Source: Arabidopsis thaliana (Eukaryota > Streptophyta > Magnoliopsida > Brassicales > Brassicaceae). Taken from it: a DNA stretch of 64,000 nt. Positions 51,496 through 64,000 of the stretch are shown piece after piece. A program made the translations under genes and the position numbers. The stretch is from positions 28,505,971 to 28,569,970 of the forward strand of contig NC_003070.9 in the NCBI RefSeq assembly GCF_000001735.4. Reading direction: 5' to 3'. The notes beneath the pieces are model-generated. The model saw only the letters and a list, made by a program, of their open reading frames with translations. It was not told the DNA's origin and searched no databases. Position 1 is the stretch's first letter. The number at the start of each line of letters is the position of its first letter.

Positions 51496-52842
51496 CGCTA
51501 TAGAGAGACTTTTAGTAGAGACAGATATCTTTTTTTTGTTGGGGAGTTTTTTTTTTTTTGTCTGGTCTCTCTTTTTTGGGTTTTGGTTTAAGGAAAGAAG
51601 AGAAAGATAACGATTCAAGATAAGATTTGTGATTAAATCAGAGAGATATAGAGATAGAAAATTAAATTATTTATTTTTGCTACGGATTTAAAAGTAACGG
51701 ACGTGAGGATTTGTCATTTTCTTTCTTTTTGTGAGTTTTAATACATACCACATAGATATAAGGAAATTTAAAATTTTAAACTTTATAATTGTGTATATAT
51801 TTGCTTTCAAATTATTGTTTTTATTTTCGAGGCGTTTTGAGTGATGTTGCTTTGTAATTTTTCTGATACTACTAATACTGTATTAATTACTTTTTCACTG
51901 TATTAATTAAAAAGTAATTATTGCACCCCACCTACTTTAGTTTTTATGCTTACGAGCAGTCGAAATATGGTCACATCTATTTCTTTCCAACATAATCAAT
52001 CATTATTTTATTTTTGAAATTTCTTAAGTCTAATTTATATGAAAACATCGATAATATCTAAAAATCGGACTGTCTTGCTTTTTTTCTTTACCGGTTTAGC
52101 ATATTAGATTCTTTCACTTTTATTTTAGTGTTATATATATAGTGAGTATTCAAAAAATAAGAGCGAAAGTGAAGAATTTGTAACACGATCTATGCACTTT
52201 ATACACTAATGATACTTGACAATTTTTAGGTGAGGAATTTAAAACTCGTACGATCTTTATATATCAAAGTTTTTGGGCATTGAAAAACCTCTGAAAATTA
52301 AAAATATGTCACTGTTGAGTATTGACATGCATTGGTAAGCGAAAGTTAAAGTAGTACTTATTAGTGCAGACGGAGATAGGAGTCACACCCTAAAACTCAT
52401 TGGGTCAATCGAAGTCTGACATTTTATTTACCCTAAATAACAATTAAAATAGTAAAAATGACAAGAAAATTAAATAGAAAAAGTTATGGGCCTTATGCTT
52501 CGGAGAGGTTGACGTGCGATTAGGGATTTTATATATGGTTCTGCTCATATGTAACGTCACGTCCCTCTGCCTGTAGATTCGGTTCCACGTTTCTTCCTTA
52601 TAATCATTTTTTACCGATTCTTATTCGATAAACATTTGTTCAAATAAGATTCTTCTCTCTTCCATAAATAAAGAAAATCTTTTATATGACGACGACGTTG
52701 GAGGATAACAAATCAATTCATTAGTGTCACCTTACAACACAAAAATATACTAATTTGATTAAAAAGTTACAAAAATGGTGGGATTAACCAACAATAACAA
52801 AAACAATGTCAAAATCTTCAAACTAAGCTTCCATCATTTTGC
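51496..52842. other. Spacer upstream of the ARID-HMG gene
   Basis: A+T-rich, with an imperfect direct repeat of ACTGTATTAATTA near 51877-51907. No gene recognised. Confidence 0.55.
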
Positions 52843-54324
52843 TTAGAGACTATGACTTGCTCTTTCATCAATTTTCTTATGAACAAGAACTTGGTCTGTG
52901 TTTTGTCCACAGCTGCCAAAGTTTAGGTCTGGATAGTTTCTATAGTTCAAGGAATGTAACCAAAGAGCCATATTTCCGTATTTTCGCTCTGTAGCGCCGA
53001 TATGAGAATAGATATGCTTCAATTTGAATGCTTCAGCTTCTTCTTTGTATGCTTCCATGGACACTTCTTCATGACTGTCTTCAAAGTTTCTGTTATAAGA
53101 CGTGAAGAAGCATTCGTCCAGATAAAGTCCAACTTCTGGCGCCATTGGTACAGTTATATTCACATCCCTGGTTACATAATTTCCGAACTGAGTATCAAAA
53201 CAAACAAAACTATAGACATTGCAAAGCTTCAAAACCAAAGAAAAAGGAGAAGCTTACTTGCTGAAAGCACTTTGGATAAGTGATTCAGAAGCACAATTCC
53301 GCATGATTGCAACAGCAAGACCCATCATCTTCCGAATCTGATGAAGCATAAAGCTTTTGCCTAAGACTTCACACTTGATAAAGTCAATCCCATCAAGATT
53401 AATCACAGTATTAGCAGTGAAGGAGATGATTTGACGATTCGCAGTCGGATCATCTGCTTTTGTTCTTGTAGTGAAGTTATGGAAATTATATGATCCAACA
53501 TAACAACTTAGTATTCTACTGAACCTTTCCTTTTCCTTTTCACCATAACAAAACTTGCTCTTTACCTTAGTCTCTGATGAATTTGTATTCAATTTACAAC
53601 TGTCTTCTTGTATCCTACCTACTTCAACATCTACTGAGCATAAGCCAGCTAAATTAGAACTCAAAGCTTCAATCTTGATGTCACTTCTTAATGCACTAGA
53701 GTTGTTCGACGAAATGTCTGACTGAAAATCCAATGATTTAGTCCCAAAGTTGGTACCTTTCCATTTACCCACAAGACCTGGAGGAATCTTACGACCTCTC
53801 TCTGAGCACTCAAAGCACTTAACATATTCCTCTCCCGGACCCAAACTAGCCATTACTGTTTCTCTATCACGATGCGAGATTGGATCAAGAGCAAACACTG
53901 GAAGCAGATACACATACCTTCTTCGATCGCAAAACTTCTTGGAGCTAAACGACGGCGTTACATGCTTGTAACCGAAGATTCTAATCTGATTAGGGAGATT
54001 TGAATTGAGACGATTCACGAATCCAAGTGGATCAACGATAAAGCGACCTGAAACTACTTGTCCAACAGCACTAACTCCTTTATCTGTCCGTGCAGATCGT
54101 GCGAAATCGTATAGTTTTGGCTTGCCTCTAATGGACTCCGGTACAGCTCCGGCATGAAACAAAGCTTCTTCGAGCTCGCCTTCAATGGTTTTCGCGCCGG
54201 GATTCTTTTGCATTCCTTGGTATCCTACACCACAAAACGCGAAGATTATAGCAACTTTTTGAGGCTCCGTGACACCTCCGTCGCAGGACAAGTCTATTTC
54301 CTCATCGGTGGTAGTTGTCAACAT
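52843..54324 (-). CDS. tRNA pseudouridine synthase, TruA/PUS1 family
   Basis: Two minus-strand exons, 53258-54324 and 52843-53167; 463 residues. The catalytic motif ARSARTDKGVSAVGQVV puts the catalytic Asp at residue 81. IIFAFCGVGYQGMQKNP and RRRYVYLLPVFA are typical of eukaryotic PUS1. A later block GSYNFHNFTTRT and FMLHQIRKMMGLAVAIMR complete the fold; a Ser-rich insertion of about 90 residues lies between. The second exon adds the YLDECFFTSYN segment. It should pseudouridylate tRNA and perhaps other RNAs. The acceptor at 53168 (CCAG) was chosen because an earlier CAG breaks frame. Matches At1g76120. Confidence 0.93.
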
Positions 54325-55676
54325 ATTGAGCTACTTCTGATCTGATTCTCAATCAGGAACCTCGAACCGGGGGAAATCTCTCGGTTTTCAAACTCCTGAG
54401 CCTCCATTATAGTAACAAGAGTTCATCGAACTCTCTATTTTCCAGCTTTCCTCTGCAACAACGTTAATGGCTACCGCACAAAAGTCGAAACCCTTGAAGA
54501 CGACTGAGGTATGCTTCTCTACGACGGCGTTTTTGATATCAGACCGCTCTTTAACTGGGCCTATAATTTTGTTTTATATATGGGCTTATTAGTCTCAAGC
54601 CCAAATGTTTCTCTTATAATTCAAGTCAAATTTGAAAAAGTCAACTATATCCATTGAGCACACATCTTTGGAAATACAGTCTGTTCTAGTGGGCAAAAGA
54701 AAGAGAGAAAATTATAGCCGTTCTAATTGTATCAAAGTATGAAACTTTCAAATCTCCTTGAGGTATAGGCGTTGTTGTCTTGCTGATGGTACACGCGTCG
54801 TATGAAAAAGCGTACACAAATCTTATTTCAATTGAAGTTATCGACTTTATTCTAACAGTCAACGCGTGTCTAGATTTTTCTTCAGGTGGACGAAGAAGAA
54901 AAAAAAAAACTACTTTGGCAAATTATGAATCTTCGTTTCTCGATTGAGTTTTAAAACCCTAAAAATTCAAAAGAGAGAAAAAAAGACATAGCTTTTAATC
55001 TCTGAGATTCTCTGCTCAAGTTGTTTACAGCTTTCTACTTTTTGAAGAAGGTATTGTATTCTATAATTGGCTCATCTCTTGATGAATACCGTAGAATCGA
55101 ATCGACACTTTGTGTTTGTGGGTATAGTCCAATTTGCTCTTTTAATTCTTCTTCTTCATTGTAACATTTATAAAAGGTTTGTTTTTTGTGTGGCCGAAAG
55201 TTGTTTGACATTTGATTCTGATTCGTTTGGGATCAGAAACTGTTTAATCACTTCACGTTCTCTCTTCGGCTCTATATATATATATGTAGGATTGTTTCTT
55301 TAAGGGACTTGTGTGATTTAGCTTCTTCGTTTCCTTGGTATTTGATCTTCTTTTATGTGTGTGATCTTGTTAAACAGAATTTTGGTTAGCCTATAATCAA
55401 TCTCAAATTGGAAACAGAATTTTGTTTTTGTTTCATTTATCTGTCATGAAACAAATGTTGCTCTTCACTGATTTTTTTATCTTAGTGGAAATGTTTGGAA
55501 TTTAGGATCTTTTGATTTATTAGTTTGCTGCTTCAGAACACATACTGGTTTGTGTCTCAATACGCTTATTACTTATTGTTTTGGATCTCTCTGAAATGGT
55601 ATCATTCTGTATGCAGGTAATCGTTCTGTTTTTTCGTTGATTACTGTTTGAGGTTTTCATTGAATCTTGTCTCGAC
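54325..55676. promoter_or_regulatory. Divergent promoter region of PUS1-like gene and AMY2
   Basis: 1.35 kb between divergent start codons. GGGCC/GGGCT motifs at 54558-54600 serve the minus-strand side, and an AAACCCTAA telo-box-like motif near 54954 lies before AMY2. The last 620 bases are AMY2 leader with its intron. Confidence 0.5.
55051..55616 (+). other. Probable 5' UTR intron of AMY2
   Basis: Donor GAAGAAG|GTATTG at 55051 and acceptor TATGCAG at 55616, giving a 566-base leader intron ending 60 bases before the ATG. Its T-rich content fits a plant intron. Confidence 0.55.
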
Positions 55677-57944
55677 ATGGGCTACTATAACAATGTAAGT
55701 GCCTTCTGTTTTCTTTTTTCCCCTAGAACTTTTTTTTGGATATTTTTGTCATCTTTCTTTGTTCTAAAGCATGATACTATTGCAGGTCTTTGATGAATGC
55801 AACGACCAAACTGATATCGGTAATAACAAAGCCTTTAATATAGGATTAAGCCTTGTTCATGATTCTTTTGTTTCTTAGTTTCAAAGCTGAACTATTAACT
55901 CCATTGCTTATCTATATCAGGTCGGGTTATACGCGATGGAAGGGAAGTCATTCTCCAAGTAAGCTCATCTGTCTTTTTATAGTGTAACACTTATAGTTTA
56001 TAGTTGTTCAATTGTGGTTTGATCCTTGTCTTTTTTATCAGGCATATAATTGGGAATCTCATAAATATGATTGGTGGAGAAACTTGGATGGTAAAGTTCC
56101 TGACATCGCGAAATCCGGCTTTACTTCTGCATGGTTGCCACCACCATCTCAGTCTCTTGCACCGGAAGGTTAGAGGAAACTGATTCCTAGACATAATGAG
56201 CCTTTGTACAGTTTGAGTTTTGAAAACGAATAACCATTACTAACTGCAGAAACGTTGTTACTATATCATTTCAGGTTATCTTCCACAGGACCTTTATTCA
56301 CTAAACTCAGCATATGGCTCTGAGCATCTATTGAAATCCTTACTGCGCAAGATGAAACAATACAAAGTTAGAGCTATGGCTGATATAGTCATCAATCATC
56401 GTGTTGGGACAACTAGAGGACATGGTGGAATGTATAACCGTTATGATGGAATTTCATTACCGTGGGATGAACACGCCGTGACTTCTTGTACCGGAGGACT
56501 GGTGAGTGATGATGATTAAATTACATCTTTTGACATATCATTACGTTCTTAGAGACTCTAAAGGAAAAGTTTTCTACTATAACAGGGTAACCGAAGCACA
56601 GGGGATAATTTCAATGGAGTTCCAAATGTTGATCACACTCAGCATTTTGTTAGGAAAGATATAATTGGATGGCTTCGTTGGTTACGCAACACCGTCGGGT
56701 TTCAAGATTTCCGTTTTGACTTTGCTAGGGGGTAAGTTTTAGGCTTTTCGCTTAGGTGACTTGTTTATTTGCTTGTGGAGTCCTCAATCTGTAACATTTG
56801 AATGTAACCGATGCAGTTATTCAGCAAACTATGTGAAGGAATACATTGGCGCAGCGAAACCATTATTCTCGGTTGGAGAATGTTGGGATTCTTGCAATTA
56901 CAATGGCCATGGTCTAGACTATAATCAAGGTTTCCTTGCGTTTCTTCATCTTATAGCGTATGACATGTATGACTAGTGAGTCTAGTTCCATGATTCTAGT
57001 GTTATGTAACTATGACACTTGTTTTTTCTACAGATAGCCATAGACAGCGTATAATCAGTTGGATCGATGCGACGGGACAGATCTCTGCTGCATTTGACTT
57101 CACAACTAAAGGAATTCTGCAGGTAAGTAGATTCTTCAAGACCTCTAAAATTCATTGAGTTTTGCTTACATAATCCCACCATTGTATTGAAACACAAATG
57201 CTTCTTGTTACAACAGGAAGCCGTAAAGGGTCAGTATTGGCGTTTATGTGATGCCCAAGGGAAGCCACCGGGTGTAATGGGATGGTGGCCTTCAAGAGCT
57301 GTCACATTCCTTGATAACCATGACACTGGCTCTACTCAGGTTACTTAACAATTACTTCTGTAATCATTTTCTTTTAGCCTTCATATGTTTGCTTACCTTT
57401 TTTGTTGCTCTCATAGGCTCATTGGCCGTTCCCTTCACACCACGTTATGGAGGTAAAGTAGCTCTCTAAACAAAAGTCTGTCCATTTACTTGCATTTTAA
57501 GTCTCTCCCTAATCGAAGAAGATCGGTTTTGTGTTTTTGTAGGGCTATGCATATATACTTACTCATCCCGGCATTCCCTGTGTGTTCTACGATCACTTTT
57601 ACGATTGGGGAAGCTCAATACATGATCAGATTGTCAAACTGGTATTCTGTTCAATCTCTGCTTATCATTGGACCATCATCCATGGTCCAAAATTTTCGAT
57701 CTCTTCTAAGACCTGTCCTCTGTGTTTTTTCTTTGTTATTATTCATTGACAGATTGACATTAGGAGGCGACAAGATATCCACAGTAGGTCAACTGTCCGT
57801 GTTTTAAAAGCAGAATCTAACTTATATGCAGCCATTGTTGGTGAGAAAATATGTATGAAGCTTGGAGACGGCTCTTGGTGCCCTTCTGGTAGAGACTGGA
57901 CTCTAGCAACAAGTGGCCATCGCTATGCCGTCTGGCACAAGTAA
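55677..57944 (+). CDS. AMY2: Alpha-amylase, cytosolic-type (AMY2)
   Basis: Twelve exons: 55677-55694, 55786-55819, 55921-55958, 56042-56168, 56275-56501, 56586-56731, 56817-56929, 57034-57122, 57217-57339, 57417-57452, 57543-57641, 57753-57944; 413 residues. All GH13 blocks are present: DIVINH at 109-114, nucleophile D193 in FRFDFARG, acid/base E218 in VGECWD, and D300 in [10 protein letters not shown]. There is no signal peptide and no transit peptide, so it is family-two amylase, likely cytosolic, acting on alpha-1,4 glucans. First exon has only six codons (MGYYNN). The C-terminal beta sandwich ends [10 protein letters not shown]. Confidence 0.96.
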
Positions 57945-60900
57945 TTCTTTTGTGTCTATCTAGCTTTGAGTCCAAAGAAAAATATATGTAATTCATTTTC
58001 TGTACCGGGTTTTACTATAATGTCATGCCCTTACGTCTTCATGACGTAAGATTTTATAAGTTATATTTATGAATGTAAAATTTGCATCTTTCGTGTGAAT
58101 GTTTTGTTAACATATCATAAAAAAAAAGTGGATGACTAGTGAGAAAGAGTAATGGAGACTATAGGAAAAAAGGGTTTTGTGCTTTTCCATGAGAAGTAAG
58201 TTGACTTGTGCTGTGTTTCAAAAGTTAAGTATTCAGGTTACAAGATAAAACCATATAGGATTTTAAAATGGTTTGTACAAAGCAGATGATAATGGACTTG
58301 CTAGGGTTTGTTGGTCTATGAAACTCAAGTTAAGCTATTATTCCTTGGTCAAAAGACTCAAAAACCATATATTCGTCCTAAAGGATACATGAGGAAATTA
58401 AAAAATACGTGAGGTATTATTGGTGGCCACTAGAGTAGGACTAGACGAGCAGAGAGATCTTTATAAAGTAGATGATGTGTTTTGTGTATATTATATGGTC
58501 ATAAGACTACATGATTCTTGTTTTGAAAACTCAACAACAAAAGCCCAATACCCTTTTTTTACTAACACAGTCTTTTAATGCTGTTTTAATCCTTATATAA
58601 ATTTTGTTGGGAACTGCATAAAGAAACAAAATCGAATCAATCATGAACACCTTCTGGCTTCACGTGAACATGCTGTGCTAAAAAGATCTTCTGTTCATAG
58701 AAGGTCTCCTAGATCTTTCCACTTTTAAAATTATACTATTGTAGTCTTCTGAATTTTTTAATGGTCATGGCGCTACAAGATGCATTGCTAATTGGATATC
58801 GGAAACTGGTACATATTCAGTTTTCACAACTTCTTGTTGTAGCTTTCAAAACAAACCCACGGAGAATATAAGTGCAGACCGTACGTAATAGACTATATAG
58901 AACATAAATGTCCAAAACTCCAAATATAAAGAAAATTAATAATGATCTCATAAGAAATTAATACAGTTATTAATCAGGAGAAAATGGAGGTGATGATGAG
59001 CTTGAGGGAGAGAGAATGTCCCGCATGCAATATTGCATAAGATTAAAAAAAAAAAAAAAAAAAAGGAAAAAGCGAATGGAAAAAACTTGAACAAAACTGT
59101 GATTAGGATTTTCTGGGGTTAACTCTGTCTCCGCTGACTCTTTTTTCACAATTTACCAGTGTTGAGATTTTAAGCCACACTATAATAATTACAGATCTTA
59201 CTAATTTAACGTCCCATTCTTGTTTCAAAATTCCAAATCCAAAAAAAGAAGAAGATGGAACGTAGCACATTGTTACTTTCTTTTTTTTGTCAACAGTATC
59301 ACATTGCGTTTTTGTTTTGTCTTGACTTAGCCTATATATTCCAAAAAACAAATCTTGCAAAAATTTCTACAGTTATATAGTCAAGATAAATTTGTCTTCT
59401 TTATTGTTTTCTAAAAATACCGTATTTTTTTGTATTTCAATATTTTTGTACAATTTTTTTATATAAAAAAAAAAATATTACTTCAATTTACTATTCTAAT
59501 GCAAGTAAAGTCCGATATTTGTAGGGCGTTTGAGTCGTCTTCATTGATGCGTTCGGTTCGTCTATAATGGTACATTTTCCATAACAAATATAACCGCATT
59601 GACAAATATAGAGTTCTGGTTAAAAATATATTGTAGTATATATATCACGAAGAACATATAACTAAAACAAAAGTTATAGGGGGAGGAATGATTATTTCTG
59701 AAAATTACTGATACGACACTAACAAAGCAAAGATGTGTTGTGTTATGTGTGTATATATATATCGACGGTTGCTCCTCTTTCTGTATAAAGTCGCTACTCG
59801 CAATTATAGTTTACCAACTATCCCTGCATTTCTTTTTTTACTTTTGGTGCCTTTTTTTGAAACCTCTGCATAGTTTAATTAGAGAAAATACATTTGAAAG
59901 TACATCATTTTGTTAAATACATATGAAAATGGTTTTTACGCCATGTTATATATAACGGAATTCGATACAAGTTTAGGCAATCATGCGGGTGGGGTAAAAA
60001 GCATTTGTCCATGCATCGAGCTCTGCGTTAAACGAATGATCTAAACATGCTCCTCCACTATTTTTCTAAATTCAAATCCATGTCATCACCAAACAAATTA
60101 AAAGCGATAGATATAGTTATATATATACAATTTATAAGTGATTCTCGTTTGAATTTTTTTAGATATTATGTTATTCATTTTTTTTTTTTTTTTTTTGAAC
60201 ACATGTTATTCATTATAATGAAATAATTAACCTTCAGAAAGATAAAAAAGAAAGAAAAATATTTTAACTAAAAAGAAATGAAAATGTCCGGAAGATAGAA
60301 TGCACATCAAAAAGCCTTTCTAAAAGCGAACCAAATTAAAAGTGTTGACATTTTTACAGTCGAGTACTCATTTTCATGCCTCAAATCTGAAATCGTAATA
60401 ATATGGCATGAATAACATTTTTTCAATAATTCTGTGTATCATGTATGGACGGCATTGCAAAATACCGCCATAGTTTGGCATTACGTCAATAAAGAAAATC
60501 CGATATCTACTCATATGTTTGTGTATATATACATCTTCTCTTATAACCTTTTTAAAACATACCAAGACATGTGTATAAATCGATAGCATGGTGATGTTCT
60601 GGAAAGTAAAATTTAAGCCATTTCTTAAATGACTCAATCATACCACTGACATTTTCACTATGCGACAAACCCATCGTTTTATTATTATTCTCATAGTCAA
60701 TAACAATAAATTAAATTTAGACTTTACCAAAAAAAAAGGATTTAGACTAAAAATCAAGTTAGATAAATCGCGTGTTCTTTATTTTTTGCCAGTAAATATC
60801 CAATTGAACAAAAAAAAAACAGTATGTGCACACACAAAACAAAAGAACCAAAAAACAGTAAATACGAAACCGGTTGTTCTAGCACATCTTCTTCAATAAA

Positions 60901-62841
60901 AGTGTGTTATAAGCTAGACTCCATTTGTTTTCATTTTCTGGCATAATATATGTTTGAAAGCAATGTTGTACAAAAAATATATCATTGACCTTAATAAATC
61001 AGACAAAATTAAATCTGGATACTTATCATTTTACCTTTAGAAAGCTAACAAAATTAAGGCTAATTTTTCTTTGAAGTGTAAGAATTTAATGGATAGAAAG
61101 TTAGATGGGGGTGGTAGATTTTGAGGCAATAAATTGTGGGGAGAATTATGAGTTGTTCCAATTAATGCAAGCAAGGCATGCATTTGTTTTCTCATCCACT
61201 ACTAATAATAAGTCCATTTTTTTGTTGGAGTTTGTTCCGTTTTATAAGAAAACGTAAATACGTGCACAAAAAAAAAAAAAAAACGTAAATACTACCACTG
61301 AATCAAATCACAAAAAAAAAGGTAAGAGTATGTCAAAACAAATTGTCACAAAGAATAAATGAGACTTTGCAGGTTGTGGGAGTGATGAGTGCGACCTATC
61401 AGTCGACAGAAGGGAAATATGATTCTATTATATATTATAAAATGAGGTTATTTCATTTGTATTTTCTCGTCATTTAAAGTAAGAAAACATAAAAAGCTGG
61501 GATTGACCTTATTCTTGAATGTGTATCATGGTTAAATACTAAGTCAAAAGCTTAACATTTTCTTCATTATAAAATTTGTGTTATTTACATGAGCCTTGGA
61601 TTCTGCAATCCACTCCATGGTGGAGTTTAAATGGACCCATCAATTGGAAGTTGCCTCACACGAACTGAAGTCAGAAATTGTTAATTTACATGATTCTCAT
61701 ATACATTTAAAACAAATATACCTCTTTACGTATTGTTATCATGTTATGAGTGATTTAGACTTTAGCAAATGTTAATTCTGAATAATAATTTTCTATCAGT
61801 AACACAGTTTCAAAAAGTCATAACTTTTACATTTTATTATAATATTTGCCTATGTTTAGTGGAAATGTACAAAATGTCTATCTTATAAAATTCTCTATTT
61901 GATTCTATTGTTATATTCTACATATAAATTCATGATATGTGACATTTTAATTTTGTTGTTCAAATCTATATTTTATCCTGCTGAACAAATTGTAATAGCG
62001 TTATAACTAAACCCTATAATCAATTAAAAAATGGTACCGTTTAAGTTGTGGCCCGGAAAAATTTTTGAGAAAAAAGGAAAAACGAACGGTAGGTCGTAGA
62101 AGTAAAAGAGAACCCCGTTGAATTTCCTTTTGACATTTGCTAAAACAAATAAAATCCCTAGAAATTTTATTGGGGGTTTCGCTTATATCATTAGGGACTT
62201 TGGAAAAGAAGAAAATTATCGAGAGAGAAGAAAGATTGCGTTGCCCTTTTAATTCCTGTTATTTACTTGTTTTCCCGAGAAAAAACTCTTTCAGTTTCTA
62301 TTTTTCATTGTTTCTTCCACGTTTTTCCAATCTTCTTTCTTCACTGTTTTGCTGTTCATAGTTGTTAGATCTTATGTCTTTTCAAATCCGAATCTTAAAC
62401 TTTGATCTCTCCTCTCATCTGATTAAACCCATCCAGCAAAATCCCACCTCTCGAGAGACGATTGTTGTTCGATCTTCTCGGTAGCTTTGTGACAACAGAA
62501 TCTAGGGTTTCGTTTTTTGTTTTGTTTTTGTTTAATTCTTTTATTAAAGTCTTGGTTCATAAATATTCCTGCTAGAAACAACAACTGTACATCACCATCA
62601 TTAAGAGAAACCCATCTGCCTCTTTCTCAATCTCATAAATATTCTCACCGTTCGCTTCTCTCATCTAAATGTTCTCTCTGTAGCTTCTCTCTCTCTCTCT
62701 ATCTTTTTCCATCTTAAAGAAAACCCTTTTTGCTCCTTAAGGTGTACCTCTCGATGTTACATTCGACAGAAAGGAAATGAGTGATTTGTTTTTGGATCTT
62801 TAACCTTTTTGATCATGCGGGTTTGACAAAAGAGTCTCTTA
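57945..62841. other. 4.9-kb gene-poor spacer upstream of MIR394B
   Basis: A+T-rich with A or T runs at 59045-59063, 60178-60196 and 61267-61282. No protein gene, tRNA or transposon end that I can support. The last 600 bases are pyrimidine-rich, with a TC microsatellite at 62684-62700, and are probably the MIR394B promoter and primary transcript. Confidence 0.6.
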
Positions 62842-62954
62842 CAGAGATCTTTGGCATTCTGTCCACCTCCTCTCTCTATATTTATGTGTAATAAGTGTAC
62901 GTATCTACGGTGTGTTTCGTAAGAGGAGGTGGGCATACTGCCAATAGAGATCTG
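62842..62954 (+). ncRNA. MIR394B: MIR394B precursor hairpin
   Basis: Mature miR394, TTGGCATTCTGTCCACCTCC, lies at 62851-62870 on the 5' arm. The star strand, AGGTGGGCATACTGCCAATA, lies at 62927-62946 on the 3' arm, and pairing extends to CAGAGATCT/AGAGATCTG at the base. miR394 is a conserved plant miRNA that cleaves mRNA of the F-box gene LCR (LEAF CURLING RESPONSIVENESS), acting in shoot meristem and leaf shape. The b copy is assigned from its place after AMY2. Confidence 0.96.
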
Positions 62955-64000
62955 TTAGGGTTTCTTTGTAAAACCCCTCATGATTTGATATATAAAGATA
63001 GTGATCAATATCATTCGGTGAATACTACTAAGATCTAAGTTTGAAGAAAACTAGGTATTATCTCGAAACTTTAACCTTTTTTGTTATCTGTGACTGTGAG
63101 CGTTACTTGTTCTTGATTAAGTAAAATTCATTTGAATTTTGCTGTCTCCTTTGATCTATCTGTCAAACTTTGATCTTGATCAAGACTAATCCGATTGATA
63201 CATTCATTGTAGGAACTCATCATCTTTTTAAATTGCAACGGCGTTGACAAATGTGAGATTTCAGAGTAGTGGTGGCGTTTGAGACGTTTACATCATCTAG
63301 GAAAGGTAAATTATTTCATAAAGAAAGAGGACCCATTACTCCCTACAAGGTACAGGTAGATTGAAGTCATAGGAGAATATGGTAATGAAAAGGAGAATTT
63401 ACTCTTCCTTTTTATGTTTGTGAAGCCCACACAGTGTTATTATGATGTCTTGCTTTTTTTTTTTTTTAATTTGAATCTATATACTATATAGGAAGAGTGA
63501 GTTTTTGTTTGTTTATATAGGAGTATATTTGTTTCTTTATTATCTGATGAGTTGTGTTCAATCCTATAAATGGTTCGAGAAATATCGAGTTCAATCTTAA
63601 AATGGAGTATTTTTCTTAGGCATTATTATGACGTTTTCTTTTGTTATAGTCGGAATGTATACATTTTCTGTATAGTCACACTCACATGTTTCTATAGATG
63701 TATTTGATGTAAGTGATCTAAGCTCAGTATTTTCAATTGAGGTATATATATGCTGAGTTATTGTTGTCCTTGCGCTTATTTTGATATTATAGGTACTTTG
63801 TTTTTTTCTCTTACATTTATAGTTACGTTATAGTCTTATAGACTATTCCCACATTTTTGTGTTTATTTATATCGGTTGTTGACTAATTAGGTTTTAGATG
63901 GTACCAAAATGATTTGCAATTCTATGTGGAAATATGAAAGCAAAACAAGTTTACAATACGACTTTTGCCAAGCTCTTAGCATTGTTACGATTATTGGATT
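62955..64000. other. Downstream part of the MIR394B transcript and spacer
   Basis: A possible donor GGAAAG|GTAAAT near 63305 hints that the primary transcript is spliced. Beyond that, A+T-rich DNA with no gene to the window edge. Confidence 0.45.

Noticed and set aside
53168-53203. Earlier acceptor for exon 2 of the PUS1-like gene
   Set aside because: Joining at the upstream CAG gives a stop within a few codons; the CCAG at 53168 keeps frame.
57945-62841. Several 60-90 codon frames in the AMY2-MIR394B spacer
   Set aside because: They lack ATG context, splice partners, secretory or cysteine patterns, and any known family.

Overview
The window is nuclear DNA of a plant. It has intron-rich protein genes with GT..AG splice sites, plastid-targeted proteins (plastocyanin, CDSP32), A+T-rich spacers and eukaryotic tRNA genes. 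Gene order and encoded protein lengths match, from memory, the lower arm of Arabidopsis thaliana chromosome 1 (the At1g75920 to MIR394B interval). This is an Arabidopsis accession or something extremely close. A run of exactly 100 N at 31520-31619 marks an assembly gap. I derived splice junctions by hand; every gene model below keeps frame across all its exons.

Layout. 1-8.1 kb is an anther/pollen-coat cluster: the 3' part of EXL5, a complete EXL6 and the tapetal beta-glucosidase ATA27/BGLU20. 8-22 kb holds a non-autonomous hAT element (9064-10168), ASK1/SKP1, the acyl-activating enzyme AAE8, a tRNA-Glu, a small five-exon gene coding for little more than a La motif (15073-15914), a second hAT-like element (16281-16736), an ABITRAM homologue, the proteasome lid subunit RPN3, a Mutator-like foldback element (20891-21702) and a tRNA-Asp. 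22-37 kb holds ALBA4, a DsbA/thioredoxin-fold secretory protein, VHA-B1 head-to-head with it, the gap, CPK29 and a plastid RluD-type pseudouridine synthase. 37-46 kb holds two LYR-motif proteins (EMB1793 and an 80-residue one) with a long imperfect hairpin between them, an uncharacterised disordered protein, CDSP32 and SMT3. 46-58 kb holds PETE1, an ARID-HMG protein, a PUS1-like pseudouridine synthase and the cytosolic alpha-amylase AMY2. 58-64 kb is gene-poor and ends with MIR394B.

Most genes are unrelated housekeeping functions: protein turnover (ASK1, RPN3), RNA modification and binding (two pseudouridine synthases, ALBA4, the La-motif gene), mitochondrial assembly (two LYR proteins), plastid redox and electron transport (CDSP32, PETE1), vacuolar acidification (VHA-B1), calcium signalling (CPK29), sterol synthesis (SMT3) and starch breakdown (AMY2). 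The exception is the EXL5/EXL6/ATA27 block, which is functionally coherent.

The least explained items are the La-motif mini-gene, the 54-bp-arm hairpin at 38590-38718, and three transposon-like insertions that still carry target-site duplications. No retroelement, CRISPR array or toxin gene was recognised.
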